A stretch of 19,304 bases of DNA from Brachionus plicatilis. Taxonomy: Eukaryota; Rotifera; Eurotatoria; Ploima; Brachionidae. The position numbers were made by a program, and so were the translations under genes. The notes beneath the pieces were generated by a model. It was not told where the DNA came from. It did no database searches and saw nothing but the letters and a program-made list of their open reading frames with translations. Positions 1 through 9,763 of the stretch are shown in pieces; the stretch's first letter is position 1, and each line of letters starts with the position of its first letter. The stretch spans positions 371,853 to 391,156 of the forward strand of contig QEOQ01000602.1 in the NCBI GenBank assembly GCA_010279815.1. Reading direction: 5' to 3'.

Positions 1-230
1 TAAATTTCAATTAAGAACTTTTTTCTTGAACTTTTTGAAATTTTTGAGCATAACTTCACAATGCTCAGCTGAAGCACATGTTCTAGCTACTATTTAAACC
101 ACTACATTATTGTTATAATTTCGGATTCCATTTAATAAACTTTTAACTAAATTAAATTGTTTTATTTATTTCTTGCATTAATCCCCAAAGTCCAAAATCA
201 AAAACTTTACTCTATCACCGCGTATTGAAA

Positions 231-850
231 TCTGAAAACATAAATATTGAAATTTTCCACTCGATTGTGTATGCCGATGACATTTTGCTGATCAAAACCA
301 CTAAAAAAGCTCTACAAAATCAACTAAATATTGTAGAAAATATGGAGATGAGTTTGACATCAAGTACAATCTGAGAAAAACAGTGATCATGGTCTCAAGA
401 GAGACATTAAGAGAGACCAGCTCTCAAGTATTCAAGATGTCTGGCAACAAAACTCTGTGGTCAAAAAATAAAAGAAGTCGAACAAACTATATATTTAGGC
501 TTCATATTAGACTCAGAATGTACTGATGAACATCACCTAGTCAAAGGTAAACAAGGGGCTCTTGCATCACTTTCAAGACTCAATTTTCTTGGCATAAACA
601 CTAAGTATCTATGTCCATTCATTCAAAAATTTTACTAGGCCAACACTTTACCATGGCGTAGAAAATGTATGCCTACACAAATAAAAAGAGTAGATGGAAA
701 TAAACTCAAACAAATGTTCATGGTTCCAACTCGATGTAGGTCAATGTCACTTCAATTGGCACTGGATACCACTCCAGTCTATGAACATATTACTCTAACA
801 AAGTAAGAGTTTTATCAAAGACTCATGAAAAATTCCTTTAAAAAATTGAA
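231..850 (+). mobile_element. Decayed non-LTR retrotransposon, RT domain fragment
   Basis: The + strand encodes pieces of a LINE-type reverse transcriptase in shifting frames. The catalytic box reads V-YADD-ILLIK, with YADD at 270-281. It is followed, after a frameshift near 340, by FDIKYNLRKTVIMV, which resembles the usual stretch after the active site. A further block from about 470 gives YLGFILDSECTDEHHLVKGK and SLSRLNFLGINTKYLCPFI, then PTLYHGVENV and RCRSMSLQLALDTTPVYEHI near 735-790. These blocks are interrupted by stops (for example after CPFIQKFY near 638) and frame changes, so the copy is dead. Only the part after RT motif C is preserved; the endonuclease and the start of RT are not visible in the first 230 bases. 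Clade is not assignable by eye. Confidence 0.85.
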
Positions 851-860
851 TATTTTTCTA

Positions 861-1857
861 ACTAATTCAGTTAATTAATTAATTCACGTGAAAACTTCAC
901 CCCAGTCTCCTTCTAAAAAAATAAATAAAAAACAAAAAGAAAATTAAAAGCAAATAAATTAGCCAAATCATCTGCAATTAACTTTTGTAAATTTTTTTAA
1001 ATTTGGTAAATTTACGTGAATTTGCGTAAAATAACGTTAAAATTAAAATCGTCAAAAAATTGAGAATTCGATCAATTTTTTATTTTAGGACTGATTTTTT
1101 CGATCGGTTTTACCAAATTCAGTAAATTTACAGGAATTCCGGTAATTAAACGTTAAGTAGCAAAAGTGAAAAACTTTTAATTTACCGAATTTTATGTAAA
1201 ATTTCGTAAAAACCTAAAGGCCAGAAAAATCCAAATTTTCCTAAATTTTTAATGATTTTAGTGAAAAATAGTAAAAATGAGTAAAAAAAAAAGTTAAAAT
1301 GAAAAGTTAAAAAAAAAGAAAAATTTAAGTGAAGTTTTTTTAATATCGAAATTATTAGAAAGATAATTTTTTGTGATTTAATAAGCTGCCATTTTTCTCA
1401 ATTAAAATTTAAATTACCTAATTTATCAAGGTTGAGAATTTTGAATACTTTTGCGATTTTACGTAAAATTACCGGAATTCCTCAAAATTTTCTAAAAATT
1501 TTGGTTAAACCACTGGAACAAATCAGGACTGTATTTAAACTAATAAAATAAAGCAAAATTCTGTAGAATAAAAAATTGAGAAATTTAATTGAAGAAAAAA
1601 AAAGTCAAAAATTTTAAAAAAATGTAAACTTAATAACGAAAATTATAAACAATTTAAAAAAAATGGGTTTTTTTAAATGGTTTTTATAAACATACATTAA
1701 AAATTTTACCAGTCTCCGTTTATTTTAAATAACTATTTATATAACCTTTTATGTTATTTGGTATCAAAGTATTAGTAAAATAAAGTGAACAACCAAGGCT
1801 AATAAGGTTCACCAATATTTTATTTCTTTAATTTCTTTAATTTCTTTTTTCATAAAG
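861..1857. other. AT-rich spacer without a recognisable gene
   Basis: No frame carries a recognisable protein. The stretch contains many short variants of a word around TTTACGTAAAAT / GTAAATTTACG and one clear inverted pair, listed separately. A pyrimidine-rich run ending in AAAG at about 1854-1857 could be a splice acceptor for the possible exon that follows. Confidence 0.6.
1132..1482. repeat. Inverted repeat / foldback, ~38-bp arms
   Basis: The arm at 1132-1169 begins AGGAATTCCGGTAATT and continues with ACGT and GCAAAAGT. The reverse complement of 1444-1482 begins with the same 16 bases and then shows ACGT and GCAAAAGT at the same spacing. The two arms enclose about 275 bases of AT-rich sequence. 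This is the structure of a short foldback or MITE-like relic. No target-site duplication is obvious. Confidence 0.6.
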
Positions 1858-1910
1858 TTCTATGTTTATTCATTTCAATTTATACAACATGTGGCTCGCC
1901 TATTCATTAA

Positions 1911-2135
1911 GACGAGCACATGTCAGTGTGTAGGGAACGAGTGTATGCACGGTCTCGCTTGCGCTCAAAATGCACATCGTCTACTGATTTAGACGAGTGC
2001 ATGCAACTGCACAGCGAACCGAGTACATACACAGTGATGCCCTCATCACAGTTAGATCCAAAATTAGACTCAAATAGTTCCCAATATTTAATTAAACAGC
2101 AAGGTTATGGTCTGTCTCAACAACAAGATTCATGA
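1911..2135 (+). CDS. Possible C-terminal exon of an unknown + strand gene
   Basis: An open frame of about 75 codons follows an in-frame stop at 1908-1910 and ends at TGA 2133-2135. Its composition is clearly less AT-rich than the surroundings, and the peptide is rich in Ser, Gln, Asp and Leu (for example SSTDLDECMQLHSEP and ending GLSQQQDS), like a disordered receptor or scaffold tail. AATAAA lies 33 bases after the stop, at 2168-2173. The 5' border is unclear: a pyrimidine-rich acceptor-like site ends at 1857, but joining there leads into a different frame that stops near 1990. I do not recognise the protein; it may also be a chance open frame. Confidence 0.35.
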   Translation, partial: DEHMSVCRERVYARSRLRSKCTSSTDLDECMQLHSEPSTYTVMPSSQLDPKLDSNSSQYLIKQQGYGLSQQQDS

Positions 2136-2167
2136 TCATTCAAACTGGAAGGATTTATATTCTTAAA

Positions 2168-2173
2168 AATAAA
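2168..2173 (+). terminator. AATAAA polyadenylation signal
   Basis: Canonical AATAAA hexamer 33 bases after the TGA at 2133-2135. In such AT-rich DNA the hexamer occurs often by chance, so it only weakly supports the preceding exon. Confidence 0.3.
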
Positions 2174-3290
2174 AGTTTTGCTTCTTTAGTTTAATTTTTG
2201 CAACAATTAACACAATTTTGCTCTTTTTTAAATATATTAATTATCATTAAATAAAAATAATCCTAACACCAGTATTTTTGTTTCTAAATTGCATAAATGA
2301 TAATTATATGCCTAAATAAATACTAAGTATTAAAATTTTATTTAGATTATTTAGACTTAAAAAAAAACATACTAAATTTGATTGAAATTAATTTTTTTCA
2401 TTTATATTTTATTTCATCAGACATTTTTTATTTTTTTAATAAATAAATTAATTCATTATTTTTTTAAATTTGTCTGAAATTTACTAGAATTTATCCGAAA
2501 GTATTTCCATTCAAAAAAATTTAGAAGTTTTATCAAACAATTTTTATCTTTTCAATATCAAAGTCAAAATTTATTTTTTTAGTTAACTTTGAAAAAAAAA
2601 AATAAAAAATAAAAAAATAAAATAAATTTTTTAAAGTTCTCCAAAAGTCTAATACTTTAAAATATTCCCATTACATCATTTTTCTTTAGCCATTTAAAAT
2701 TTTATTGATTTCATAAATTATTTTCCAACTTAATTTCTTAAAGCCTGCTGCTGACGAAGATCCGCACTTCATCAACAAGCAAATGTTTGATTGATTTAAA
2801 AGTAAATATTTTATACCAAAATTTTTTGTTGCATTTTGAAAAAAAAAAGCAGATACTGAGTTTAAGTCTTATCAAAATTTATTAAGGACATATTATTGTG
2901 AAATTTCCGTCACGCCTTAATCAAATCATTTTCAATTTTTAGTCTATTTTCAAAAAGAGACTTTCAGGATACAGGAAAACCGTTTTTCTTGATTTTTAAA
3001 TAATTTAATTTGCACAAAACAAACTCAAATAATTTTTTTGAAAATAACAAAGTCAACCCAGCTGAAATTTAAATATGTTTTTTGAAAAATTTGATTATCC
3101 AAAAAACGACTTCATTTAACTAAATAAATAAATTTTTTAATTGAATATTTGAGAGAGAAAAATTTCTAATCTTCTTAAATAAATCCATTTTCAGCTAAGA
3201 CTTCATGACGTTAGAACAAGATAAAATCTGCATCTATGCTATTTGATGATTATATAACTTTAGAAGCAATTTGCCAAATTCTTTTCTTAC
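2174..3290. other. AT-rich spacer; no DGK continuation seen
   Basis: This is where the next kinase exon of the minus-strand DGK gene should start to appear, but no match to the conserved GTGNDLAR region was seen on the minus strand. Two small islands stand out on the + strand. At 2748-2807 an open stretch lies between an AAAG acceptor-like site and an AAAA|GTAAAT donor-like site. At 2941-2980 a stretch after TTTTTAG reads SIFKKRLSGYRK. Neither is recognisable. Confidence 0.5.
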
Positions 3291-5959
3291 CTGTTTATGC
3301 ATGTTTAAATTATCGATTTCTTTTAATACCCATCCAACGCTTCCGTCGCCCCCGCAAACCAGCACACGAAAACAATCAAATTTTTCGAAAAGCTTCAATC
3401 TAAAAAATTTCCAATTAACATTTTACCAAACGAAAAAATAATAAAAAAATTTATTTTTAAATAAAAATACCGCTGTTCGTTTTTTCTATTAAATTCAATT
3501 TCAAATAATTTTTAAAGACATTGTCAAGAACCAATTTTATTTTTAAATAAAATTATTTTTAAATTTCAATTGAAAATGTCAAAATAATCAATCAATCAAA
3601 TTTAAAATTCTCTTTTAATTTATTAAAATTAATTATTTTTGCTACAAACAAGCATGAAATGCTTAAACCAAATCAAACAAAGCCTACTAAACTTTCTTTC
3701 GATGAATAAGGATTAAAAATTCTATATTGTTTTTTAAGTTTTTACAATGTCTATTGCTATTTCTATTTCAAAAGCCAAAATGGACAATGTCCGTAAAATC
3801 ATTTCATGCCATCTTGTCACTTAGAAATGATGAATCAAATCGTCTATAGTTATTCCTTCTAATGAACCTAATCTCTTTCTTTTGAAAACCCTCAGTAGGC
3901 CAATATCTTTATTGCATGAACTTAAACAGTACTGCACAAAAGTTTAGACGCACAAGTTTTTTTCATACGTTTATCTCGTCAGACATAAAAATACTAAATT
4001 TTGTTTTAGAAATAAATTAAATTAAAATCGATTTTTATTAAAACTAACTCTGCCCTACAAATTGATATAAAAAACATGATAATTCGAATTTACACTTAGC
4101 TGAAAAATTGAAATTAAATAAAGGCCATTATTTTAAAAATAATGATAATATTAAAAATAATATTGCCAAAATAATGACGAATAAATCTTTTCAATTATTG
4201 ATGTATCTTTAAAACTAAAAGCTCTTTTAATGATACTAAATTCGGTGTTAAAAGATACTTTTTGCTTCTAACACAGGACTTTATGGTCTAATAAAATGCC
4301 TTTGAGTTTAAAGTTGAATAACTTTGCAAACACTTCGTATAACATTTAAAAATTTTAATTAGTAAAGAATTAAATTCATTCAGCTTGTAAACACTTCGGA
4401 TATCATTTAAAAATTTTAACTAGTAAAGAATTAAATTCATTTAGCTTGTGAATACTTCATATATCATTTAAAAATTTTAATTAGTAAAGAATCAAATTCA
4501 TTCAGCTTGTATTCAAACCATAATGCTCTAAATTCGAATAAAATAACCAATATTGATCTAATATTAATAATAATAAGCAAAGGCGGTCAACTAGGAGGTC
4601 GCCTATGGTAGCAAATTGCGTTTATCAACGATTACTACAGAAATAGAAGAGTTTGTAAGTTTTTAGAGTTAATAAAGATTGTTTACAGTACAAAAGTAAG
4701 AAGGAACTGTAGGAATTGTTTGAAAGATTAAAATTGTTATATGATAAAGACATCATAGCGTTTCTTGAATTGATCTAATACTAACATTTTTTTGCATTTT
4801 TTACATATGATTCCAGAATAAATTCATTACTCTAATATTGTCGCCAAATTGATGCTCTCTTCACTCAAGTAGCTTTAAATAGCAATTTTGTAAAAGGCAC
4901 ATACTTCGTATATCATTTAAAAATTTTAATTAGTAAAGAATCAAATTCATTCAGCTTGTATTTATACCAAAATGCTTTGAATTTAAAGCGAGCTTACATT
5001 TGAATACAACAATCAATGTTAATCTAGCAGTTGGATAAAATTTTTTGAAATTTCAAAAGACGCGGGTAATTTTATTTAATTGAAAAAAAAAAATAAATAT
5101 AAATGTGAAAAAAAACTCTTACCCGACGGTAGGTCCTCCATTAATTAAATCGAATACTTGAAAGGGATTAAGCAGCTGTTTGAAGCGGCGCAAAAATTTG
5201 ACGCCTTGATTGTCGCCCGACTTAGAATTGATAAAAACAACTAGAGGACTGGAATTGAGAGCTTTAGAAGCCTGTATGAAGCCATCTGACGTAATCGAAT
5301 CGATGTACGTCGGAGGCAGTATCGACACCCGATAAGTGCCCAAGTCGCAAATTCTCTCATAACCATTCCTGCAGTGTGTGTGCACCTTCAACAATCCAGG
5401 ATAAGCCGACTAAAAAATCTAAATAAAAAATCCAAAAAAAATTACGTAAGCCTTGCACCAGAGACACCGATAGTCTTGCATGTGCAGGACCGAGCCACAC
5501 GCTTTGTCACAGTGAGAGCACTTGGCGTTCACCGGAAGATTTCCTTCGATCCACTGATGGGGCATGCTTAGCTGGCGGTCCTCGTTTTCAATGAGCTGAG
5601 CGGCGTCAACGGACGCCAGTGTGGTCCATTTGCAACTTTTGACAACTTTGGACACGCAGCGTTTGTGCGCTTTAAATTTACATACTAAAAAAAATTGAGT
5701 GTGTGTGTTTGTGTGCTTAATGGCTAAGCTTACTTTGACACGAGAGGCCGTGACTGGTCACGCCAGTGAGAGCTTCTGCGCACACATTACAAAAAGTGGG
5801 CCTAGCGTGTGAACAAACGCACCAGCTGTGCGCGCCCTTCAGAGCCTTGTTCTAAAAAATGGAAAGAGTGTTAGACAAAAGACTTGAGATTGAGATTGAG
5901 CCTACCGGGTAGAGCTCGTTGCGGCTGGCACTTGTCAATGCTTGGATCCAATCGTCCAT
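3291..5959 (-). CDS. DGKD/DGKH: Type II diacylglycerol kinase (delta/eta class), N-terminal half, five exons
   Basis: The enzyme phosphorylates diacylglycerol to phosphatidic acid, ending DAG signalling at membranes. Exons (minus): 5906-5959, 5734-5851, 5446-5684, 5123-5385, 3291-3399. All junctions are GT..AG and phases agree (0, 1, 0, 2, 0), giving about 261 codons. Introns are 54, 49, 60 and 1723 nt. Exon 1 (MDDWIQAL) matches the last helix of the PH domain. Exons 2-3 give C1a with spacing H-x12-C-x2-C-x13-C-x2-C-x4-H-x2-C-x7-C. Exons 3-4 give C1b ([10 protein letters not shown]..), fully Cys/His-complete across the splice. Exon 4 starts the kinase domain ([19 protein letters not shown]) and exon 5 holds the ATP-binding [11 protein letters not shown]. 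The in-frame ATG at 5959 follows a stop, so either translation starts there or an acceptor (AG at 5970-5971 or 5973-5974) joins a missing PH exon. The remaining kinase, accessory and SAM regions are absent, and exon 5 ends in a good CAG|GTAAG donor. Confidence 0.92.
4329..4511. repeat. 61-bp tandem repeat, three copies
   Basis: The words CACTTCG, CACTTCG and TACTTCA recur at 4331, 4392 and 4453, a period of 61 bases. Each unit continues with an A+T block ending TTTAGTAAAGAATNAAATTCATTNAGCTTGT, written here as a consensus of the three. Copies differ at only a few positions. The array lies inside the large DGK intron. Confidence 0.85.
4900..4990. repeat. Dispersed fourth copy of the 61-bp unit
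   Basis: Sequence from ATACTTCGTATATCATTT at 4900 repeats the third copy of the 4329-4511 array, 449 bases downstream of it. The similarity runs past the 61-bp unit into a tail (AATGCTTTGAATTTAAAG) that is also found, slightly diverged, upstream of the first copy at about 4294-4313. The real repeat unit is therefore longer than 61 bp. Confidence 0.75.
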
Positions 5960-6330
5960 GTTCGTGTGGCTGCTTTACATTTGTGTCAATGCCTTGTCTC
6001 AGTGTGAAACTTGAGTGAAAATTAGCATTAATTGTGTAACTTGAAATTTGATGATAAAACAAAAAAATTCTAAATAGAAAATTTTCATTTTGTTTTTAAA
6101 AAATAAAAGAAACAACAGCAACAAAAATCAATTTTTGCCTCTTGCTCGCCCGCTCTGTCATTTTGCTCGTGTCTCATCTCACCTAGATCTAATCTAATTT
6201 AATAAAAAAGAAAAGAAAATATGCTTGTCTTATCCGACACTAAGAGAGAGAGAGAGTTTAACTTGCGGGTCGTGCTTTTCACTCAATTTTCCGTGCATTC
6301 TCACCACTACTGAGTTTATCACACAAAACA
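5960..6330 (-). promoter_or_regulatory. Putative 5' region of the DGK gene
   Basis: This stretch is visibly less AT-rich than its surroundings and lies directly upstream of the first recognisable DGK exon. It contains a GA-dinucleotide tract at 6244-6256 (CT on the transcribed strand) and CG-containing patches at 6140-6185 and 6260-6300. On the minus strand, several short ATG-initiated frames end quickly. It may be 5' UTR and core promoter, or it may separate this exon from PH-domain exons that I could not find. No TATA box is convincing. Confidence 0.4.
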
Positions 6331-7037
6331 AATTGAAGCTAATTAAAAAAAAAATAAGAAAAATAAACTAATGGTTCGAAGAAGAGAACAACACAAGCAG
6401 GCAATTTTGATAATAACGCTCAAACAAAATTATCTTGTTATCGAGTCTAGTATTTAAAGTGTGCCAGTTGACAAGTGCTGGCAAACAATGGGCTTCTGAG
6501 CTTCAAATGAGAATTAATCATGTTTAGTATCAGGCTTAATTAGCATTGATTTCGAGTATATTGATGCTTTTTTTTATTTTGTTTAACTTAATAAATTAAT
6601 TCTGAATTTTTAATTTAATTATGAAAAATTACACTTTAATACTTGGATTTGACCAAATTGATTGATCTGCAGGCTTAGTTTATTTAGCTGCTAGTTAAAT
6701 TAGCTGACAGCTTTCTACATTTGGATCTTTAGAACCTTTGAGGCTTTACTTCGATTTATTTATTAGTTAATTTGCATAATTTAAAAAATTAGTTTTGACT
6801 AAAATTTTGTTCTCTCTGTTGAAGGCTTAAACAATCGACTTTTTCGTAAAAAGCCTAGCAAAATTTGATACTGCTTAAATAAAATTTATTTCTAATTTAA
6901 AAATATTTTTTTTTTTAATTAATTTTTGGGGTACTTCCGAATGGCAGCATCCTTCGTTTGAACCCTCATGTTTGCATTAAAAAGTTTTTTTTTTTTTTAA
7001 ATAAGACAATGGAATAAAATTAGATGTTTATAAAAAT
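6331..7037. other. AT-rich intergenic spacer
   Basis: No coding stretch is recognisable. Small features are a TGCCAG...CTGGCA dyad (6462-6483) and a short less AT-rich island at 6929-6980, which is open on the minus strand for only about 17 codons. No PH-domain exon for DGK was found here. Confidence 0.5.
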
Positions 7038-7806
7038 AATGAATCCAAATAAATATAGTTGTTTATAAAAAATAAAATAATAGTTTAAATTTTTTTAAAA
7101 CAAAATTTTACTTATTTTAATTTATTTTATTTATTTTTCTATTTGAAGAAACTTAAGCTCAGCAGAAATTAAAAATACTGAATCTAAATAAATAAATCTG
7201 TTAGTAAAAATAAAATAATATTTAAAATTTTTTTAATATCATATTTTAACTTATTTTACATTTATTTTATTTAATGTATTTTTTATTTTAAGGAACTTAA
7301 ACTCAGCAGAAATTAAAAATATTTTATTTGAATAAATATATCTGTTAATAAAAAATAAAATAATATTTAAAATTCTTTTAATATCATATTTTAACTTATT
7401 TTACATTTATTTTATTTAATTTTTTTTCTATTTGAAGAAACTTAAGCTCAGCAGAAATTAAAAATACTGAATTTAAATAAATATGTCTGTAAATAAAAAT
7501 AAAATAATATCAAAAATTTTTTTGATATCATATTTTAACTTATTTTACATTTATTTTACTTTATTTAATTTTCTATTTGAAGAAGCTTAAGCTCAGCAGA
7601 AATTAAAAATACTGAATCTAAATAAATATGTCTGTTAATAAAAATAAAATAATATTAAAAATTTTTTTGATATCATATTTTAACTTATTTTACATTTATT
7701 TTATTTTATTTAATGTATTTTTTATTTTAAGGAACTTAAACTCAGCAGAAATTAAAAATATTTTATTTGAATAAATATATCTGTTAATAAAAAATAAAAT
7801 AATATT
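7038..7806. repeat. ~145-bp tandem repeat array, about five copies
   Basis: The marker word AGCAGAAATTAAAAATA recurs at 7161, 7305, 7450, 7595 and 7744, with spacings of 144, 145, 145 and 149. Each unit also contains CTTAAGCTCAGCAG (or CTTAAACTC), a TCTGTTAATAAAAA stretch, an AATATCATATTTTAACTT stretch and TTTACATTTATTTTA. Alternate copies share variants (CTATTTGAAGAA versus TTATTTTAAGGAA, and ATTTTATTTGAA versus ACTGAATCTAAA), so part of the array probably arose by duplicating a two-unit block. There is no open reading frame; this looks like satellite DNA or a transposon-internal repeat. Confidence 0.9.
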
Positions 7807-8389
7807 TTAAATTGGCAAATTGAAGTTTCCGATCCAATTTTAAGATCTAAACGATCATTTAAAATTTTAAAATTTAATTAATCTAATGATTTTGATAATT
7901 TTAAAGGAAATAAATATTAAAAATTACTATACATGTTATGTCTAATAATGGTTCATTATCAAATTAACATCAAAATAATTGATCTCTAATTTATTTAACA
8001 AAAACAATCAATAATTTAAATAATTCAGGTTAAGTTAATTCACAAATTCAAATTTATAACTTTATATCCATTCATTCAAACATGAATAATTTTATTTTTC
8101 CACTTAAATAAATTAAAAATTTTAAAACAGTAGATTTTTTTTTGTCTTTAAAAGTAAGTTTTTATTAAAATCAATTAAAATATTTAAACCTTTTAAACTT
8201 TAATAAAAAGGAACATTTTAAAATTTTAAATATGTAAATAAACTTGACATTACATGTTAAGTAATTTTCTTAGAAAAAATTTATTTTTTCTCTATAATTA
8301 GAAACAATATTACAATTTAAATTTTGATTTTTTGATCTTGATCTCAAACTTCAACTTGCCTTTAAATTTTCTTCAATATATAATATTTT
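7807..8389. other. AT-rich sequence between the two blocks of the 145-bp repeat
   Basis: Unique-looking AT-rich sequence that separates the main array from two diverged copies. Nothing coding or structural is recognisable. Confidence 0.5.
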
Positions 8390-8594
8390 AACTTAAATTA
8401 AAATTAATTTTATTTTATTTATTTTTCTATTTGAAGGAACTTAAACCTAGCAGAAATTAACAATACTGAATCTAAATAAATATATCTGTTAGAAAAAATA
8501 AAATAATATTTAAAATTTTTTAAAACAAAATTTTACTTATTTTACATTTATTTAATTTAATTATTTTTCTATTTGAAGGAACTAAAGCTCGGTA
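8390..8594. repeat. Diverged copies of the ~145-bp repeat
   Basis: AGCAGAAATTAACAATACTG at 8449 and the preceding CTATTTGAAGGAACTTAAAC match the array unit. A second, more decayed copy ends at CTATTTGAAGGAACTAAAGC (from about 8569). The left arm of the inverted repeat begins directly after it. Confidence 0.75.
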
Positions 8595-9763
8595 GCATAA
8601 ATTACTCAATAACCCTAAATAAAATTATTCAAAATTATTTTTGTAAAATCTTTATTATAGCAGATATTTTTTTATTGCCTAAACTTTATATTTTGTGAAT
8701 TTTATATGATGCTTTTTTTCCACAATCATCTAATTATTTTAAAATAGTTTCAGTTTAAAAAGTTAGCTAACTTTCTAAACCTCCAAACAATTTTCGAAAT
8801 TAAAATTCTTAACTTCGGAGAATTCATTAATTTAGACTTAAAATAAGTTTTTAAAAATTATAAAATATGATATTTTTTTGCGATCAGCATTATTTATATG
8901 AAAAATTTTAAATAATCTAAATTTTTTCAAAATTTAAACTAAAAACTTTAATTCTAAGTTATTAAAGCTTTGGATTAATAATAAAAAAAACTTGTATTTT
9001 TTGCTTTATTTTTTTCCTGAAAAAAATAGCATTCTAAAGATTTGATTTATTATTTAATAAAAATAGATCATTAGGTTTTCCTTGATTGAAATTAATTTTA
9101 GTCATTTCAATTAGTAAATATTTGAATGTTGGACAGCTTTTTTTTTATTTATTTGTTAATCTGCCTCGAGCTATTGCTCTTTTGGATTAGAAACCAAAAT
9201 TCAATAAATTAAAATTTAAAATAAACCCGAAATTGACACAAAATAAATTGAAGGAATTTTTTTAACTTAAGTTATTAATTTCTAAACCCTTTTTATAAAT
9301 TAGAAAGTTAGCTTTATGCTTAGCTTTTGCCATTTTTTTAAATAAAAGGAATTAAATTTAATAAAATAAATGAAGCAAAAATAAAAATAACAGAAAAAAT
9401 TTACTATCATTTATTTGTTTGTCTGTGCTAAGTTCAAGCTCCTTCAAATAAAAAAGAAAAACTAAAATAAAGATAAAAAAATATTTTGAAAATTTTGAAA
9501 AAGCATGAAAAAAGTGAGATGCTCCTTCTGCAAACTTATTACAATGAAATTAAATAAATTAAAGCAGACATAGGATATTTAGTTTGTATTTTTTGAAACT
9601 ATTTTAAAATAATTAGATGATTGCAGAAAAAAAGCATCATATAAAATTCACAAAATATAAAGTTAAGGCAATAAAAAAATATCTGCTACAATAAAAATAA
9701 TTAAATTTTTTTATTAAAAATATTTTTGAATAATTTTATTTAGGGTTATTGAGTAATTTATGC
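8595..9763. repeat. Long inverted repeat, ~160-bp arms around 841 bp
   Basis: The left arm 8595-8752 starts GCATAAATTACTCAATAACC and ends ATTTTAAAATAGTTTCA. The reverse complement of 9594-9763 starts and ends with the same words and matches closely between them, including GCAGATATTTTTTTATTGCC and TTATATGATGCTTTTTTTC. The right arm is about 12 bases longer through a small indel. The enclosed 841 bases are AT-rich and non-coding, and contain one reverse-oriented piece of the 145-bp repeat near 9421-9451. This fits a foldback or non-autonomous DNA-transposon relic. No clear target-site duplication was seen. Confidence 0.85.

Larger units (their letters stand above)
3400..5122 (-). other. Large DGK intron (1723 nt) with repeats
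   Basis: It is bounded by GG|GTAAG (minus strand donor at 5122) and TTTTTTAG (acceptor at 3400), and splicing restores the conserved [14 protein letters not shown] text. The intron holds the 61-bp repeat family (4329-4511 and about 4900-4990) and a patch at about 3650-3930 whose minus strand has short open stretches but no recognisable protein. All other introns of the gene are 49-60 nt, so this one appears to have grown by repeat accumulation. Confidence 0.8.

Noticed and set aside
3650..3930. Possible minus-strand coding relic in the DGK intron ([19 protein letters not shown])
   Set aside because: Short open stretches interrupted by several stops, no family recognised; not enough to call a gene or element.
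5374..5571. 65-codon + strand frame across DGK exons
   Set aside because: Antisense to the well-supported C1b/kinase exons and crosses an intron of that gene.
5871..6062. 63-codon minus-strand frame next to DGK
   Set aside because: It is in a different frame from the MDDWIQAL exon and has no recognisable content; the PH-helix frame is preferred.
6929..6980. Less AT-rich island resembling a tRNA T-arm or a small exon
   Set aside because: The stem bases around GGTTCAAAC do not pair, and the open frame is only about 17 codons.
7038..7806. CRISPR-like array
   Set aside because: The units are contiguous 145-bp tandem repeats without unique spacers, in an intron-bearing animal genome.
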